NCBI GenBank assembly: GCA_023416695.1
Contig: JAEZGY010000040.1
Span: forward strand, 1-64,000
Direction of reading: 5' to 3'
DNA from: Bacillota bacterium
Lineage (GTDB): Bacteria > Bacillota > Clostridia > Lachnospirales > Lachnospiraceae
DNA length: 64,000 nucleotides
The position numbers and the translations under genes are program-made. A model generated the notes under the pieces. The model saw only the letters and a list, made by a program, of their open reading frames with translations. It searched no databases and had not been told where the DNA came from. Shown piece by piece: positions 27,890-35,423 of the stretch. Position 1 is the first letter of the stretch. The number at the start of each line of letters is the position of its first letter.

Positions 27890-27918
27890 AGCTTACACAA
27901 TCATTTCCACTTTGTCAA
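27890..27918 (-). promoter_or_regulatory. Promoter of the cobalamin riboswitch RNA
   Basis: On the minus strand TTGACA (27918-27913), 17 bases, then TAAGCT (27895-27890). Transcription would begin close to the 5' edge of the aptamer. The -35 box lies just beyond the stop codon of the thioredoxin-like gene. Confidence 0.65.
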
Positions 27919-27926
27919 GAGTGAGT

Positions 27927-28175
27927 CTATGCTTTTAGTAACTGAAGAACTTGCTTTTTGTTTAAAGTTTTTCCATAGGAAAGTACCTCTTCGTTTACAA
28001 CTAAAGCAGGGGTAGTCATCACTCCATACTCTGCAATAACACTAAAGTCTGTTACGTGTTCTATTATAACTTCTACTCCTAACTCCATTAAAGCTTCCTT
28101 TGTGTGAGCTTCTAGTGCATTACATTTTGCACATCCACCACCCAATATTTTTACTGACTGAATCTCTTTACTCAT
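27927..28175 (-). CDS. Small thioredoxin-like protein (CxxC)
   Basis: The 82-residue redox protein has the motif GGGCAKCNALEAHTKEAL near the N-terminus and the cis-Pro loop MTTPALVVN. This is the thioredoxin_3/glutaredoxin-like group that often follows DUF318 permease genes. It is 11 bases downstream of the permease and clearly in its operon. It may provide electrons for reducing arsenate or organoarsenical substrates, or act as a metal-binding partner. That part is inference. Confidence 0.88.
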   Translation of the reverse strand: MSKEIQSVKILGGGCAKCNALEAHTKEALMELGVEVIIEHVTDFSVIAEYGVMTTPALVVNEEVLSYGKTLNKKQVLQLLKA

Positions 28176-28186
28176 ACTATTGCCTC

Positions 28187-29185
28187 CTAGACTAATATAG
28201 TTTGTAGTGCATTAAATACATAACCTACTATAATAATACCAACCACACAAATTGCTATAAAAGTACCTAGTAACCGTGGTTTTATTGCCTTTCTTAGAAG
28301 AATTAAGGAAGGTAGGGATAAGGTTGTAACTGCCATCATAAAACTAAGCACTGTCCCAAGCTGAGCCCCTTTTAAAAGGAGTGTCTCTGCAACTGGAATA
28401 GTTCCAAAGATATCTGCGTACATAGGAGTTCCAATCAAGGTAGCTAAAATGACACCAAATGGATTATTACTTCCTAACACATACGCAACCCATTCCTCAG
28501 GTATCCAACTGTGAATCACCGCACCAATAGCTACTCCAACTAAGATATAAGGAAATACCTTCTTAAACGTACTTAACATCTGTTCCTTGGCATAATAAAG
28601 TCGGTCAACCTGCTTAGTATCAATCTCCTTATCTTCTATCTTCTTAGCATTTAGAATAAAGTCCTCCACATAAGCTTCCATATGGAGTTTTTCAATTATT
28701 GTACCTCCAATAATAGCAATAATAAGACCCAGAACGACATAGGCAACTGCTACCTTTGTTCCAAAAATACTTGTTAACATTACTAGACTTCCCAAATCTA
28801 CCATAGGCGAACTGATAAGAAAGGAGAAAGTTACTCCAATTGGAAGTCCAGCTGCCGTAAAACCCATAAACAATGGAATGGAGGAACAGGAACAAAATGG
28901 TGTAACTGTTCCAAGAAGAGCGGCTATGGCATTCGCCCAAACGCCATGAAATCGTCCTAATATCTTTTTACTTCTCTCAGGTGGGAAATAGCTTTGAATA
29001 TAAGAAATTAAAAATATCAAGGTACAAAGTAGAATGGTAATCTTAATGACATCGTATAAGAAGAATTGAATACTTCCTCCTACTCTACTAGAAACATCCA
29101 TTCCAATCTTCTCAAGGCCTGCTCCTATTAGCTGGTTGAGCCACTTCATTCCCAGTATTTGATCCTGAATAAAATCACCAACCAT
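28187..29185 (-). CDS. DUF318/ArsP-type permease
   Basis: The 332-residue membrane protein has about eight to ten helices. The conserved Cys motif TPFCSCSSIPLFMGF followed by FSFLISSPMVD marks the YraQ/ArsP family. Relatives with a Cys-Ser-Cys motif export trivalent organoarsenicals. It lies two bases after an ArsR-type regulator and before a thioredoxin-like gene, a common metalloid-resistance arrangement. The exact substrate is not proven by the sequence. Confidence 0.9.
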   Translation of the reverse strand: MVGDFIQDQILGMKWLNQLIGAGLEKIGMDVSSRVGGSIQFFLYDVIKITILLCTLIFLISYIQSYFPPERSKKILGRFHGVWANAIAALLGTVTPFCSCSSIPLFMGFTAAGLPIGVTFSFLISSPMVDLGSLVMLTSIFGTKVAVAYVVLGLIIAIIGGTIIEKLHMEAYVEDFILNAKKIEDKEIDTKQVDRLYYAKEQMLSTFKKVFPYILVGVAIGAVIHSWIPEEWVAYVLGSNNPFGVILATLIGTPMYADIFGTIPVAETLLLKGAQLGTVLSFMMAVTTLSLPSLILLRKAIKPRLLGTFIAICVVGIIIVGYVFNALQTILV

Positions 29186-29187
29186 AA

Positions 29188-29484
29188 CTAACAGCAGTCT
29201 CCTTTACCATTATTACATCTTAATGCACTAATAAAATTACGGAACATAGTTAAAACTTCGCAGTTTAAAGAATAGTGAGACCACTTTCCCTCTTTTCTTG
29301 CATCTACTAAACCACATTCCGTTAGTATTTTCATATGATGAGATAGAGTAGGTTGAGTGATATCAAAGGCTTCTAATAAAACACAACCACATTTCTCTCC
29401 CTCAGATAATAACTTTACAATCTTAAGTCGATTAGAATCTCCTAACGCTTTACATATAAGCGCAATATCCATTTCGCTCATCAT
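29188..29484 (-). CDS. ArsR/SmtB-family repressor
   Basis: The 98-residue winged-helix repressor has a DNA recognition region ITQPTLSHHMKILTECGLV. Cysteines 32 and 34 (EKCGCVLLEA) sit at the position of the arsenic-sensing site in alpha-3, and a Cys-rich C-terminal end (RCNNGKGDCC) may supply further ligands. It should repress its own operon, permease and thioredoxin-like gene, until As(III) or a related soft metal binds. A palindrome lies inside its promoter spacer at 29527-29542. The ribosome site is GAGGTG. Confidence 0.9.
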   Translation of the reverse strand: MMSEMDIALICKALGDSNRLKIVKLLSEGEKCGCVLLEAFDITQPTLSHHMKILTECGLVDARKEGKWSHYSLNCEVLTMFRNFISALRCNNGKGDCC

Positions 29485-29516
29485 TTCACCTCACATTGAT
29501 AAATATCTATATGATT

Positions 29517-29545
29517 ATTATATGCAACACATAGATATGTGTCAA
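29517..29545 (-). promoter_or_regulatory. ArsR-operon promoter with palindromic operator
   Basis: On the minus strand TTGACA (29545-29540), exactly 17 bases, then TATAAT (29522-29517), a near-perfect SigA promoter. The spacer holds the palindrome ACACATA-GA-TATGTGT (29527-29542 on the plus strand), well placed for a repressor to block polymerase. Confidence 0.8.
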
Positions 29546-29552
29546 TGTAGAA

Positions 29553-30434
29553 TTACATTTTTTTCTTAATTGCTTTCATTTCAATATATCCCCTTGTTCC
29601 AATAGGCTCTAATTGTATTTGTGGTTGGTTTATATCCCACTCGTACCCCCAGATTGTAGGATCATAGCGATTAATGGCTTCCTGCACCTGATCAATGGCC
29701 TGACAATATTCCTCCTCTAAGAAGGGTTCCCCCTGAAATACCATATACTGGGCTTCTGGTAATGTAATAACATCAAACCCCTCTGGAATCTGTTGATCGT
29801 AATCTAAGGAAACCTCTACTCCTTGCACATATTCAGAGGTATTCGGTTTGCAATACTGTTTTGGAATCCACATTGACACCGGTTCTCCACTAATTCCTGG
29901 AATACTGATTAAAAGTCCCCAAATATCGCATCCTACTTCATCACAATAGGAAAAATAATCTTTTGCCTTCTCTCCTCGTTTAATCATAACTTTTCGTTCT
30001 GGCTTATTGATAATTTGTATAAATACATTCTTTACTTCCTTCATTTCCTTATGCTCCTTTCTAATCTCTTGATACATCACGCCATATGGGATGAATAAGG
30101 TAAGCGGCACAGGATTTTTAGCATAGACACTAGGGTTACAATGAAATTCTTTATAAAATGCCCTCTGATAGCCATCTACACTTTGAAAACCAAGGTCAAA
30201 AGCAACGTCAATAATCTTACAATTCTCATTCTTTAGACGTAAGGCTGATTTTGATAGTTTCAACCGCCTTATATAATCAGATGGAGAATACATAGTATGC
30301 TCCTTAAAAAGACGGTAGGAATACCAAGGAGAAAATAGAGATACTCTAGCCAAGTCAGCGGGCGTTATCGTTTCCTCTAAATGGTTTTCAATATAATCCT
30401 GCATTCTTTGTACTGCTAATATCTGTTCTCTCAT
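29553..30434 (-). CDS. AraC-family regulator with GyrI-like effector domain
   Basis: The 293-residue protein has two N-terminal AraC helix-turn-helix motifs (about 5-105; ARVSLFSPWYSYRLFKEH and VAFDLGFQSVDGYQRAF). They are followed by a GyrI/SOUL-like effector domain (about 125-290, ending PIGTRGYIEMKAIKKK). This order, DNA binding first, is typical of Rob/SoxS-like multidrug sensors. A strong AAAGGAGG site precedes the ATG. It ends just beyond the ArsR operon promoter on the same strand, but its own target is unclear. Confidence 0.88.
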   Translation of the reverse strand: MREQILAVQRMQDYIENHLEETITPADLARVSLFSPWYSYRLFKEHTMYSPSDYIRRLKLSKSALRLKNENCKIIDVAFDLGFQSVDGYQRAFYKEFHCNPSVYAKNPVPLTLFIPYGVMYQEIRKEHKEMKEVKNVFIQIINKPERKVMIKRGEKAKDYFSYCDEVGCDIWGLLISIPGISGEPVSMWIPKQYCKPNTSEYVQGVEVSLDYDQQIPEGFDVITLPEAQYMVFQGEPFLEEEYCQAIDQVQEAINRYDPTIWGYEWDINQPQIQLEPIGTRGYIEMKAIKKKM

Positions 30435-30488
30435 TGCTTCCTCCTTTCTGATACCATCTTATCTTAACAAATCGATTCTCTCTCGACT

Positions 30489-31085
30489 TTATTTGCTATT
30501 ATTAATTTCTTTATGTTTAAGCTTACATATCCCTTGAGTCATGGTTCCCATTGGGCAGTATACACACCAGGAGCGTGGTTTATATACTATCATTGTAATG
30601 AATCCAAGGATCGTAGAGGTAAGCATCATACTATAAAAACCAAATGCAAACTGGGCCACCCAAGGAGTAACCACAATCCCTTGGTAAGCAAATTTTGCAG
30701 GTACTTTAAAGGTCCACAATAGCTTAATCACCTGACTTAGATTTTTTGCTTCAGAAAACACCACATAGGTGTTAAAAAGCATAGTTGCAAACATAACCAT
30801 AAAGAAGGTTAAAAATCCATAACGAAACCAGTTACTACGTAAAAAGGCTGGTATTGGTTTCTTTCGTGACATTTTATATCGTTTACCTAGTAAATCAAAC
30901 AACTGCCCTCTCCCACAGTATTTATTACAGTATAACTTATTTCCCTTCTTTAGTGAAATGATTAGTGGAACAGCAAAACAAATCAAACCTAACCAAGCAA
31001 ACAGTATATTAAATAATCCAAGTATCATGTACAGTATTGAAGTAATCCAAAGATAATCATACCATTTTCTTTCCTTATGCTTCAT
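30489..31085 (-). CDS. NapH/NosR-like 4Fe-4S membrane protein
   Basis: The 198-residue protein has about four transmembrane helices and two short Cys motifs, CNKYCGRGQLFD and CVYCPMGTMTQGIC, which resemble the FeS ligation motifs of the NapH/NosR/CcoG group. Such proteins pass electrons across the membrane. It overlaps the ferredoxin gene upstream by 11 bases and is translated with it. No nitrate or nitrous oxide reductase gene is nearby, so the electron acceptor is unknown. Confidence 0.82.
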   Translation of the reverse strand: MKHKERKWYDYLWITSILYMILGLFNILFAWLGLICFAVPLIISLKKGNKLYCNKYCGRGQLFDLLGKRYKMSRKKPIPAFLRSNWFRYGFLTFFMVMFATMLFNTYVVFSEAKNLSQVIKLLWTFKVPAKFAYQGIVVTPWVAQFAFGFYSMMLTSTILGFITMIVYKPRSWCVYCPMGTMTQGICKLKHKEINNSK

Positions 31086-31290
31086 TTACTTCACCTCTTT
31101 CTAGAATACTAATGACAGAGGCCGGGCATTCCTTGGCACACAACCCACATCCTACACACTGATCTGTTTTCACCACAGCATAGGTTCCATTTAAAACTGT
31201 GATAGCTTTTCTCGGACATACCTTTATGCAACTACCACAAGCCACACAAAACTTTTCTTTAACAACGGCCGTTCTTTCTAGTCTTTTCAT
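31075..31290 (-). CDS. 2[4Fe-4S] ferredoxin
   Basis: The 71-residue ferredoxin has two complete CxxCxxCxxxCP motifs (FCVACGSCIKVCP and QCVGCGLCAKECP). It carries low-potential electrons, probably to or from the membrane FeS protein that overlaps its 3' end. AAAGGAG precedes the start. The two-gene operon is bounded downstream by the AraC gene. Confidence 0.9.
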   Translation of the reverse strand: MKRLERTAVVKEKFCVACGSCIKVCPRKAITVLNGTYAVVKTDQCVGCGLCAKECPASVISILERGEVNEA

Positions 31291-31391
31291 AAATACATAC
31301 TCCTTTAATAACCTTTAGAAACCATTTCTGGTAAAAGGCATTTTACTCAGACTATACACGTAAACAATTTCCTTTACCGTAACTTAATCAC

Positions 31392-31424
31392 AAAAAAGAC
31401 TAACAGGTCAAACCTGCTAGTCTT
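31392..31424 (-). terminator. Terminator of the dlt-like operon
   Basis: The arms AAGACTAACAGGT (31396-31408) and ACCTGCTAGTCTT (31412-31424), with one mismatch and a three-base loop, are followed on the minus strand by a T run. It is immediately downstream of the SGNH gene. Confidence 0.8.
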
Positions 31425-31438
31425 AAAACGTTGCTATC

Positions 31439-32392
31439 TTATTTACTAATATACTCTTTGTAAAGGCTCAATTTCTCATTCCACTCCTCATAATTTGCAT
31501 CTGTACGATGATCTGGTAAATCAAATTCCTCATCTAGAAACTCCCCAAGATAAGTTGATACTTTTGTTGCCCCTTCTATATTTAGGTGATCCCCTTTGTC
31601 TCTTGTGTTTGTCTTCCAGTCGATTTGAATTGCTTCGTTTTCCAGGTTCATATCTATGTAGGTAATATCATTTGTCTTAGCAAATTTAGCTATACTATTG
31701 TGTTTCTTGTAATTATAGTTTGTAAGACTTGGAGCGCTAACAAGAATTAATTTTGTATCGTGTTGCTTACAAAGCTCTATGATATCCTTTAAACAATCTT
31801 TATTTAACTCTGGAATCTCCCTAACCTCCTTAGATAGCTTCATGTAGTCTGTGTCTTTTGCCGCTTGAACCTCTTTATTAGGGATATATCCTTTATAGGC
31901 ACATTGCGTATCGTTGGCTATAGTTCCACCAAAATCACTTAACCTAATCATCTTCCATCGATTATGATACTTAATAATCGGAACTTTTCTTGCCACCTTT
32001 GCTGCAATATAATTATTTAGATTGAATTTTCTAAAGAAAGCATTAGTCTCTAAGACCACTACCTTTGGTTTTTGAGTCTTAAAAGTATTTAACACAAAAT
32101 CATAGGTGTCAAATAGAAATTGACCACTAGTGGCACATACATATGAGGTAAAGCCTTTTTCCTCCCACATACACATTGGTGAAAAAGCGCTATAGCTCAA
32201 ACTATCCCCTACAATTAAAACATCAATCGAACTCACCGGTTCCTCATCTATTCCATAAGCTGCCATATCACTTATTCTATAATTTACTGATCCACTTTTA
32301 GGGAGAAATAAATAGGAAAGTAGTATCATAAATACTGCAAATAATAATAGGAAAATGACACAGCGTAATGTCAACCTAATGTTTTTACTCAT
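31439..32392 (-). CDS. Membrane-anchored SGNH-hydrolase-like protein (DltD-like position)
   Basis: The 317-residue protein has an N-terminal transmembrane helix (about 8-28) and an extracytoplasmic SGNH-type domain. The Ser block is VLIVGDSLSYSAF, an Asn lies in VVLETNAF, and the C-terminal catalytic pair is in KGDHLNIEGA (Asp-x-His). It is the last gene of the five-gene operon and takes the place of DltD, which helps transfer D-alanine outside the cell. It likely cooperates with the MBOAT encoded 12 bases upstream in moving an acyl or aminoacyl group onto a surface polymer. DltD itself is longer and differs in sequence, so this is a functional analogue by position. Confidence 0.75.
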   Translation of the reverse strand: MSKNIRLTLRCVIFLLLFAVFMILLSYLFLPKSGSVNYRISDMAAYGIDEEPVSSIDVLIVGDSLSYSAFSPMCMWEEKGFTSYVCATSGQFLFDTYDFVLNTFKTQKPKVVVLETNAFFRKFNLNNYIAAKVARKVPIIKYHNRWKMIRLSDFGGTIANDTQCAYKGYIPNKEVQAAKDTDYMKLSKEVREIPELNKDCLKDIIELCKQHDTKLILVSAPSLTNYNYKKHNSIAKFAKTNDITYIDMNLENEAIQIDWKTNTRDKGDHLNIEGATKVSTYLGEFLDEEFDLPDHRTDANYEEWNEKLSLYKEYISK

Positions 32393-32404
32393 AGCTTCCC
32401 CCTT

Positions 32405-33997
32405 CTAAAAACTAGCATACATTGGTTCTACTGGGTAATACCCAGAGCCATATGCACCAAAAATAATAATAAAGAAAAGGAGTGCATAATAACACAACCA
32501 ACGTGCTGCAATGTTCTTCTTTCCTATCTCTTGTCTAATTAAAACTCCACGTTCCCGTAATACACCAACTACTAATATTATAAGAAGTGTCAATGCCACG
32601 ATTATATAATCATGGCCATCCATACCCATCTTAAATAAAGATCTACTTTTTATCGCATCCAAAGAAAAGTTTGTAAAGATACTCTTACACATGGTAAGTC
32701 CAGCTTCCAAGCTCTCTGCTCTAAAAAATAACTCTCCAATATTAACAAGCAGGAAGGTTCGAAGAATCTGCCAACCTTTATAAGGAATACTTTGACGATT
32801 AAGATGCAGTTTAGATGTAAATTGTTTTACTACTGGTTCGACAATGTTTCCTGACAAAATTAAGACAAAATGATACATGCCAAAAAAGATAAACTGCCAC
32901 CCGGAGCCATGCCATAGACCATTTAAAATCCATACACAAAATAAAGCAATAGAGCCTGCAATCAATGGGCCAAAATGATTTCCTATACGCTTTCTAGCAA
33001 ACGTAGTAATGGATTTCATTCGTTTTGACATAGATACTGGGTAAAAGATATAATCCTTAAACCAAGTACCTAAGGTGATATGCCATCTGGTCCAAAACTC
33101 CGATATTGTCTTTGAGAAAAATGGTTGTCTAAAGTTCTCTGGTATATTAATACCAAAGATTTCACTAGTTCCAATAACCACATCCATAGTACCAGAAAAA
33201 TCCATATAAAGCTGAATGGTATAGCAAAACATAGCAATGGCAATGACACCACCATCCAACTGATTATATTCACGAAAAACAGTCATAATAAATAAATTTA
33301 GACGGTCAGCAACCACCATCTTCTTTAATAGACCAAACATAATTCTTTGTAAACCCATTGTCATATTATGATAGGTGATTTTATTCCCCTGCCAAAGCTG
33401 ACTAGCAGTCTGGGAATAACGACAAATAGGGCCTTCCATAATCTGTGGAAAGAAGGCCATAAACAATGCCAGTCTACCAATGTTTTTATCCGCTTTCGTA
33501 GTTCCTCTATATACATCAAGCATATAAGACACTGCCTGGAGCGTATAAAATGAAATTCCAATTGGCTGTAATAACTTAGGAATTGGAAGCTGCCAGGGAA
33601 GATGAAGAACACTAAACAGAGAATTAATATTAGTACCAAAAAAGCCTGAGTATTTTACAACAACCAATAATCCAATATGTATTAATACACCAAATACTAC
33701 AACTCTCCGTTGTTTATTAATATATTGAGATTTAATACCCTTTCTTTCTCCCTTTTGGACCTGTGCTAATAGTCCATCCCTCTCCTCTTGAATAGAAGTT
33801 AACCATAATCCAAGATGGTGTATGGACATCGTGGAAAAGAGAAGATAGATAAGTAAACTTCCACTAATAGACCAGAAAAACAGGTAGCTTGCTCCTAATA
33901 ATACTTTCCATCGGTGTTTCTGCGGCACCAAGTTATATATTAACATCAGAGCTGGAAGAAACAATGCTAGGTAAGGAAAGGAAAAGTAAGAAGACAT
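32405..33997 (-). CDS. MBOAT-family O-acyltransferase (DltB/AlgI-like)
   Basis: The protein has about 530 residues and 11 or more transmembrane segments. MBOAT landmarks are FWTRWHITLGTWFKDYIFYP and the catalytic-His motif LNGLWHGSGWQFIFFGMYH. MBOATs pass acyl groups through a membrane channel from a cytoplasmic thioester to an outside acceptor. Here the donor should be the acyl carrier protein encoded two bases upstream, as DltB uses DltC. ATG 33997 follows CAGGAGG; frames starting further upstream overlap the carrier gene and lack a ribosome site. Confidence 0.9.
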   Translation of the reverse strand: MSSYFSFPYLALFLPALMLIYNLVPQKHRWKVLLGASYLFFWSISGSLLIYLLFSTMSIHHLGLWLTSIQEERDGLLAQVQKGERKGIKSQYINKQRRVVVFGVLIHIGLLVVVKYSGFFGTNINSLFSVLHLPWQLPIPKLLQPIGISFYTLQAVSYMLDVYRGTTKADKNIGRLALFMAFFPQIMEGPICRYSQTASQLWQGNKITYHNMTMGLQRIMFGLLKKMVVADRLNLFIMTVFREYNQLDGGVIAIAMFCYTIQLYMDFSGTMDVVIGTSEIFGINIPENFRQPFFSKTISEFWTRWHITLGTWFKDYIFYPVSMSKRMKSITTFARKRIGNHFGPLIAGSIALFCVWILNGLWHGSGWQFIFFGMYHFVLILSGNIVEPVVKQFTSKLHLNRQSIPYKGWQILRTFLLVNIGELFFRAESLEAGLTMCKSIFTNFSLDAIKSRSLFKMGMDGHDYIIVALTLLIILVVGVLRERGVLIRQEIGKKNIAARWLCYYALLFFIIIFGAYGSGYYPVEPMYASF

Positions 33998-33999
33998 AC

Positions 34000-34230
34000 T
34001 TACTCTTCCTCCTGAAGCTTCGTAATTAGATCCCACATAGCCTTTGCAGAATTAAAATTTGCTGGTATGATCTCTACTGTTGGAATAGTGATATCAAATT
34101 CCTCCTCTAACTCTGCTATCAAAGAAAGTATAGACAAAGAATCTAAGTGATGTCCATCAATTAAAGTCTCACAAGTAGCATAATCTACCTCTGGTTGTAT
34201 CTCCTCTAGTATCTCAATTAATCTTTCCAT
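34000..34230 (-). CDS. Acyl/aminoacyl carrier protein (DltC-like)
   Basis: The 76-residue acidic four-helix carrier has its phosphopantetheine Ser31 in HHLDSLSILSLI. DltC carries D-alanine on an equivalent serine. The gene has AAGGAG before its ATG, two bases after the decarboxylase-like gene, and is followed after two bases by the MBOAT. It should be charged by the adenylating enzyme two genes upstream. The order in the operon makes it the likely substrate-bearing partner for the PLP enzyme as well. Confidence 0.88.
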   Translation of the reverse strand: MERLIEILEEIQPEVDYATCETLIDGHHLDSLSILSLIAELEEEFDITIPTVEIIPANFNSAKAMWDLITKLQEEE

Positions 34231-34232
34231 TG

Positions 34233-35423
34233 TTATTTCTCCTTCTCATAATTTGCTGTATTTAGAATATCTGTACTGACGTGGTTTCTCACAGAGTGAA
34301 TTTTTTCTGTTTCGTCTATAAATAATACTTGTGGTAACTCTCTACTTAAAAATAGTGAAATACCCTCAGTCATGCAGTAGGCCCCTGTATTTTGAAAAAC
34401 GAATACATCCCCTATCTTAAGATCAGTGATTGGTAGCTGTTTCACTAAAATATCGTTGACGGTACACAGAGAACCACATAAGTTCCAGTTTTTACTCTCC
34501 CCTTCCACCTTTACAGGATATATCTGATACTGGGGCACTTTCATTGCCATTGATTGTCCAAAATACACAAGATGATGAATACCACCATCTAATATAGCAT
34601 AATTCTCATTCTTGTTAACCTTTTTATCAACGACTTTCGTTAAATAACTACCACAACTGGCCGCTATACTCCTACCTAACTCTAGTATAATCTTTGTTTT
34701 ATAGGTCATCTGCTTTAAAAGTTCTGAGAATTCTTTTAAGAAAGCTCCTTCCTCAAAGTTTTCCTCTTGAAAATAAACTACTGGAAAACCAGGGCCATAC
34801 TCTAACTCCTTTGTTTCAAAACCGTATTCCTTAGACAGTAGATCCATAAAGCCATCTAGATAAGTAAGCTCTCGTTTTAATTTTTTTAGGGACTGTTTTT
34901 GAGTTCCAGAAAAATACTGTAACCCACGAATATCAATATAGGTCATTTTATCCCGTTTCTTTATTATTTCTTTGACTTCATTTTCATTTAAGCCAAACTG
35001 ATTACCACTTGTGATTCTCAAAAGAATGCGAACCTTTGTCTTATATTTATCAGCAGCACTTTTAATCACTTTCAGCTGTTGTAGTGACTCTACCGTATAA
35101 ACACCTATATTCTCACTACCCATAATTAATTCCTTGATAAAGGATGGGGTTTTATAAACTCCTGAAATAACAAGTTTTTCTCTTGGTATATTTAAGCCCT
35201 GACAGATATAAGCCTCCCCTGGTGAACATACCTCAAATCGCTCTAAATATGGATTGATCTCTTTTACAATAAAGGGATTGGCCTTAATCGCATAGCAAAG
35301 AGAAATCTCCTTAGGTAATGCTTTTTTCAGGTATTCTATTCTGTTTTTAAGGACACCAACATCAAACACATAGACAGGGGTATCATAACCTTGTACAATC
35401 TTTTTAACTAGATTCTCATCCAT
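34233..35423 (-). CDS. Fold-type III PLP enzyme, decarboxylase- or racemase-like
   Basis: The 396-residue protein has the alanine-racemase TIM barrel plus C-terminal beta domain of ornithine/diaminopimelate decarboxylases. The PLP lysine is Lys47 (CYAIKANPF). The phosphate loop is GPGFP and a loop is LELGRS. The cross-subunit cysteine is Cys320 in CGSLCTVND. The His that normally stacks on PLP (HVGS) is replaced by Phe171 (QYFSGTQ), a departure from standard decarboxylases. It overlaps the adenylating enzyme gene by eight bases. BtrK of butirosin synthesis, in the same fold group, decarboxylates glutamate held on a carrier protein, which fits the gene order here. Racemisation is an alternative. 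Confidence 0.8.
   Translation of the reverse strand: MDENLVKKIVQGYDTPVYVFDVGVLKNRIEYLKKALPKEISLCYAIKANPFIVKEINPYLERFEVCSPGEAYICQGLNIPREKLVISGVYKTPSFIKELIMGSENIGVYTVESLQQLKVIKSAADKYKTKVRILLRITSGNQFGLNENEVKEIIKKRDKMTYIDIRGLQYFSGTQKQSLKKLKRELTYLDGFMDLLSKEYGFETKELEYGPGFPVVYFQEENFEEGAFLKEFSELLKQMTYKTKIILELGRSIAASCGSYLTKVVDKKVNKNENYAILDGGIHHLVYFGQSMAMKVPQYQIYPVKVEGESKNWNLCGSLCTVNDILVKQLPITDLKIGDVFVFQNTGAYCMTEGISLFLSRELPQVLFIDETEKIHSVRNHVSTDILNTANYEKEK

Noticed and set aside
28692..28940. Minus-strand overlapping open frame inside the permease gene
   Set aside because: It is in another frame of a well-defined permease and has no start signal or recognisable motif.
30489..31290. Nitrous oxide or nitrate reductase accessory genes
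   Set aside because: Only a NapH/NosR-like membrane protein and a ferredoxin are present; no reductase or maturation gene is in the window.
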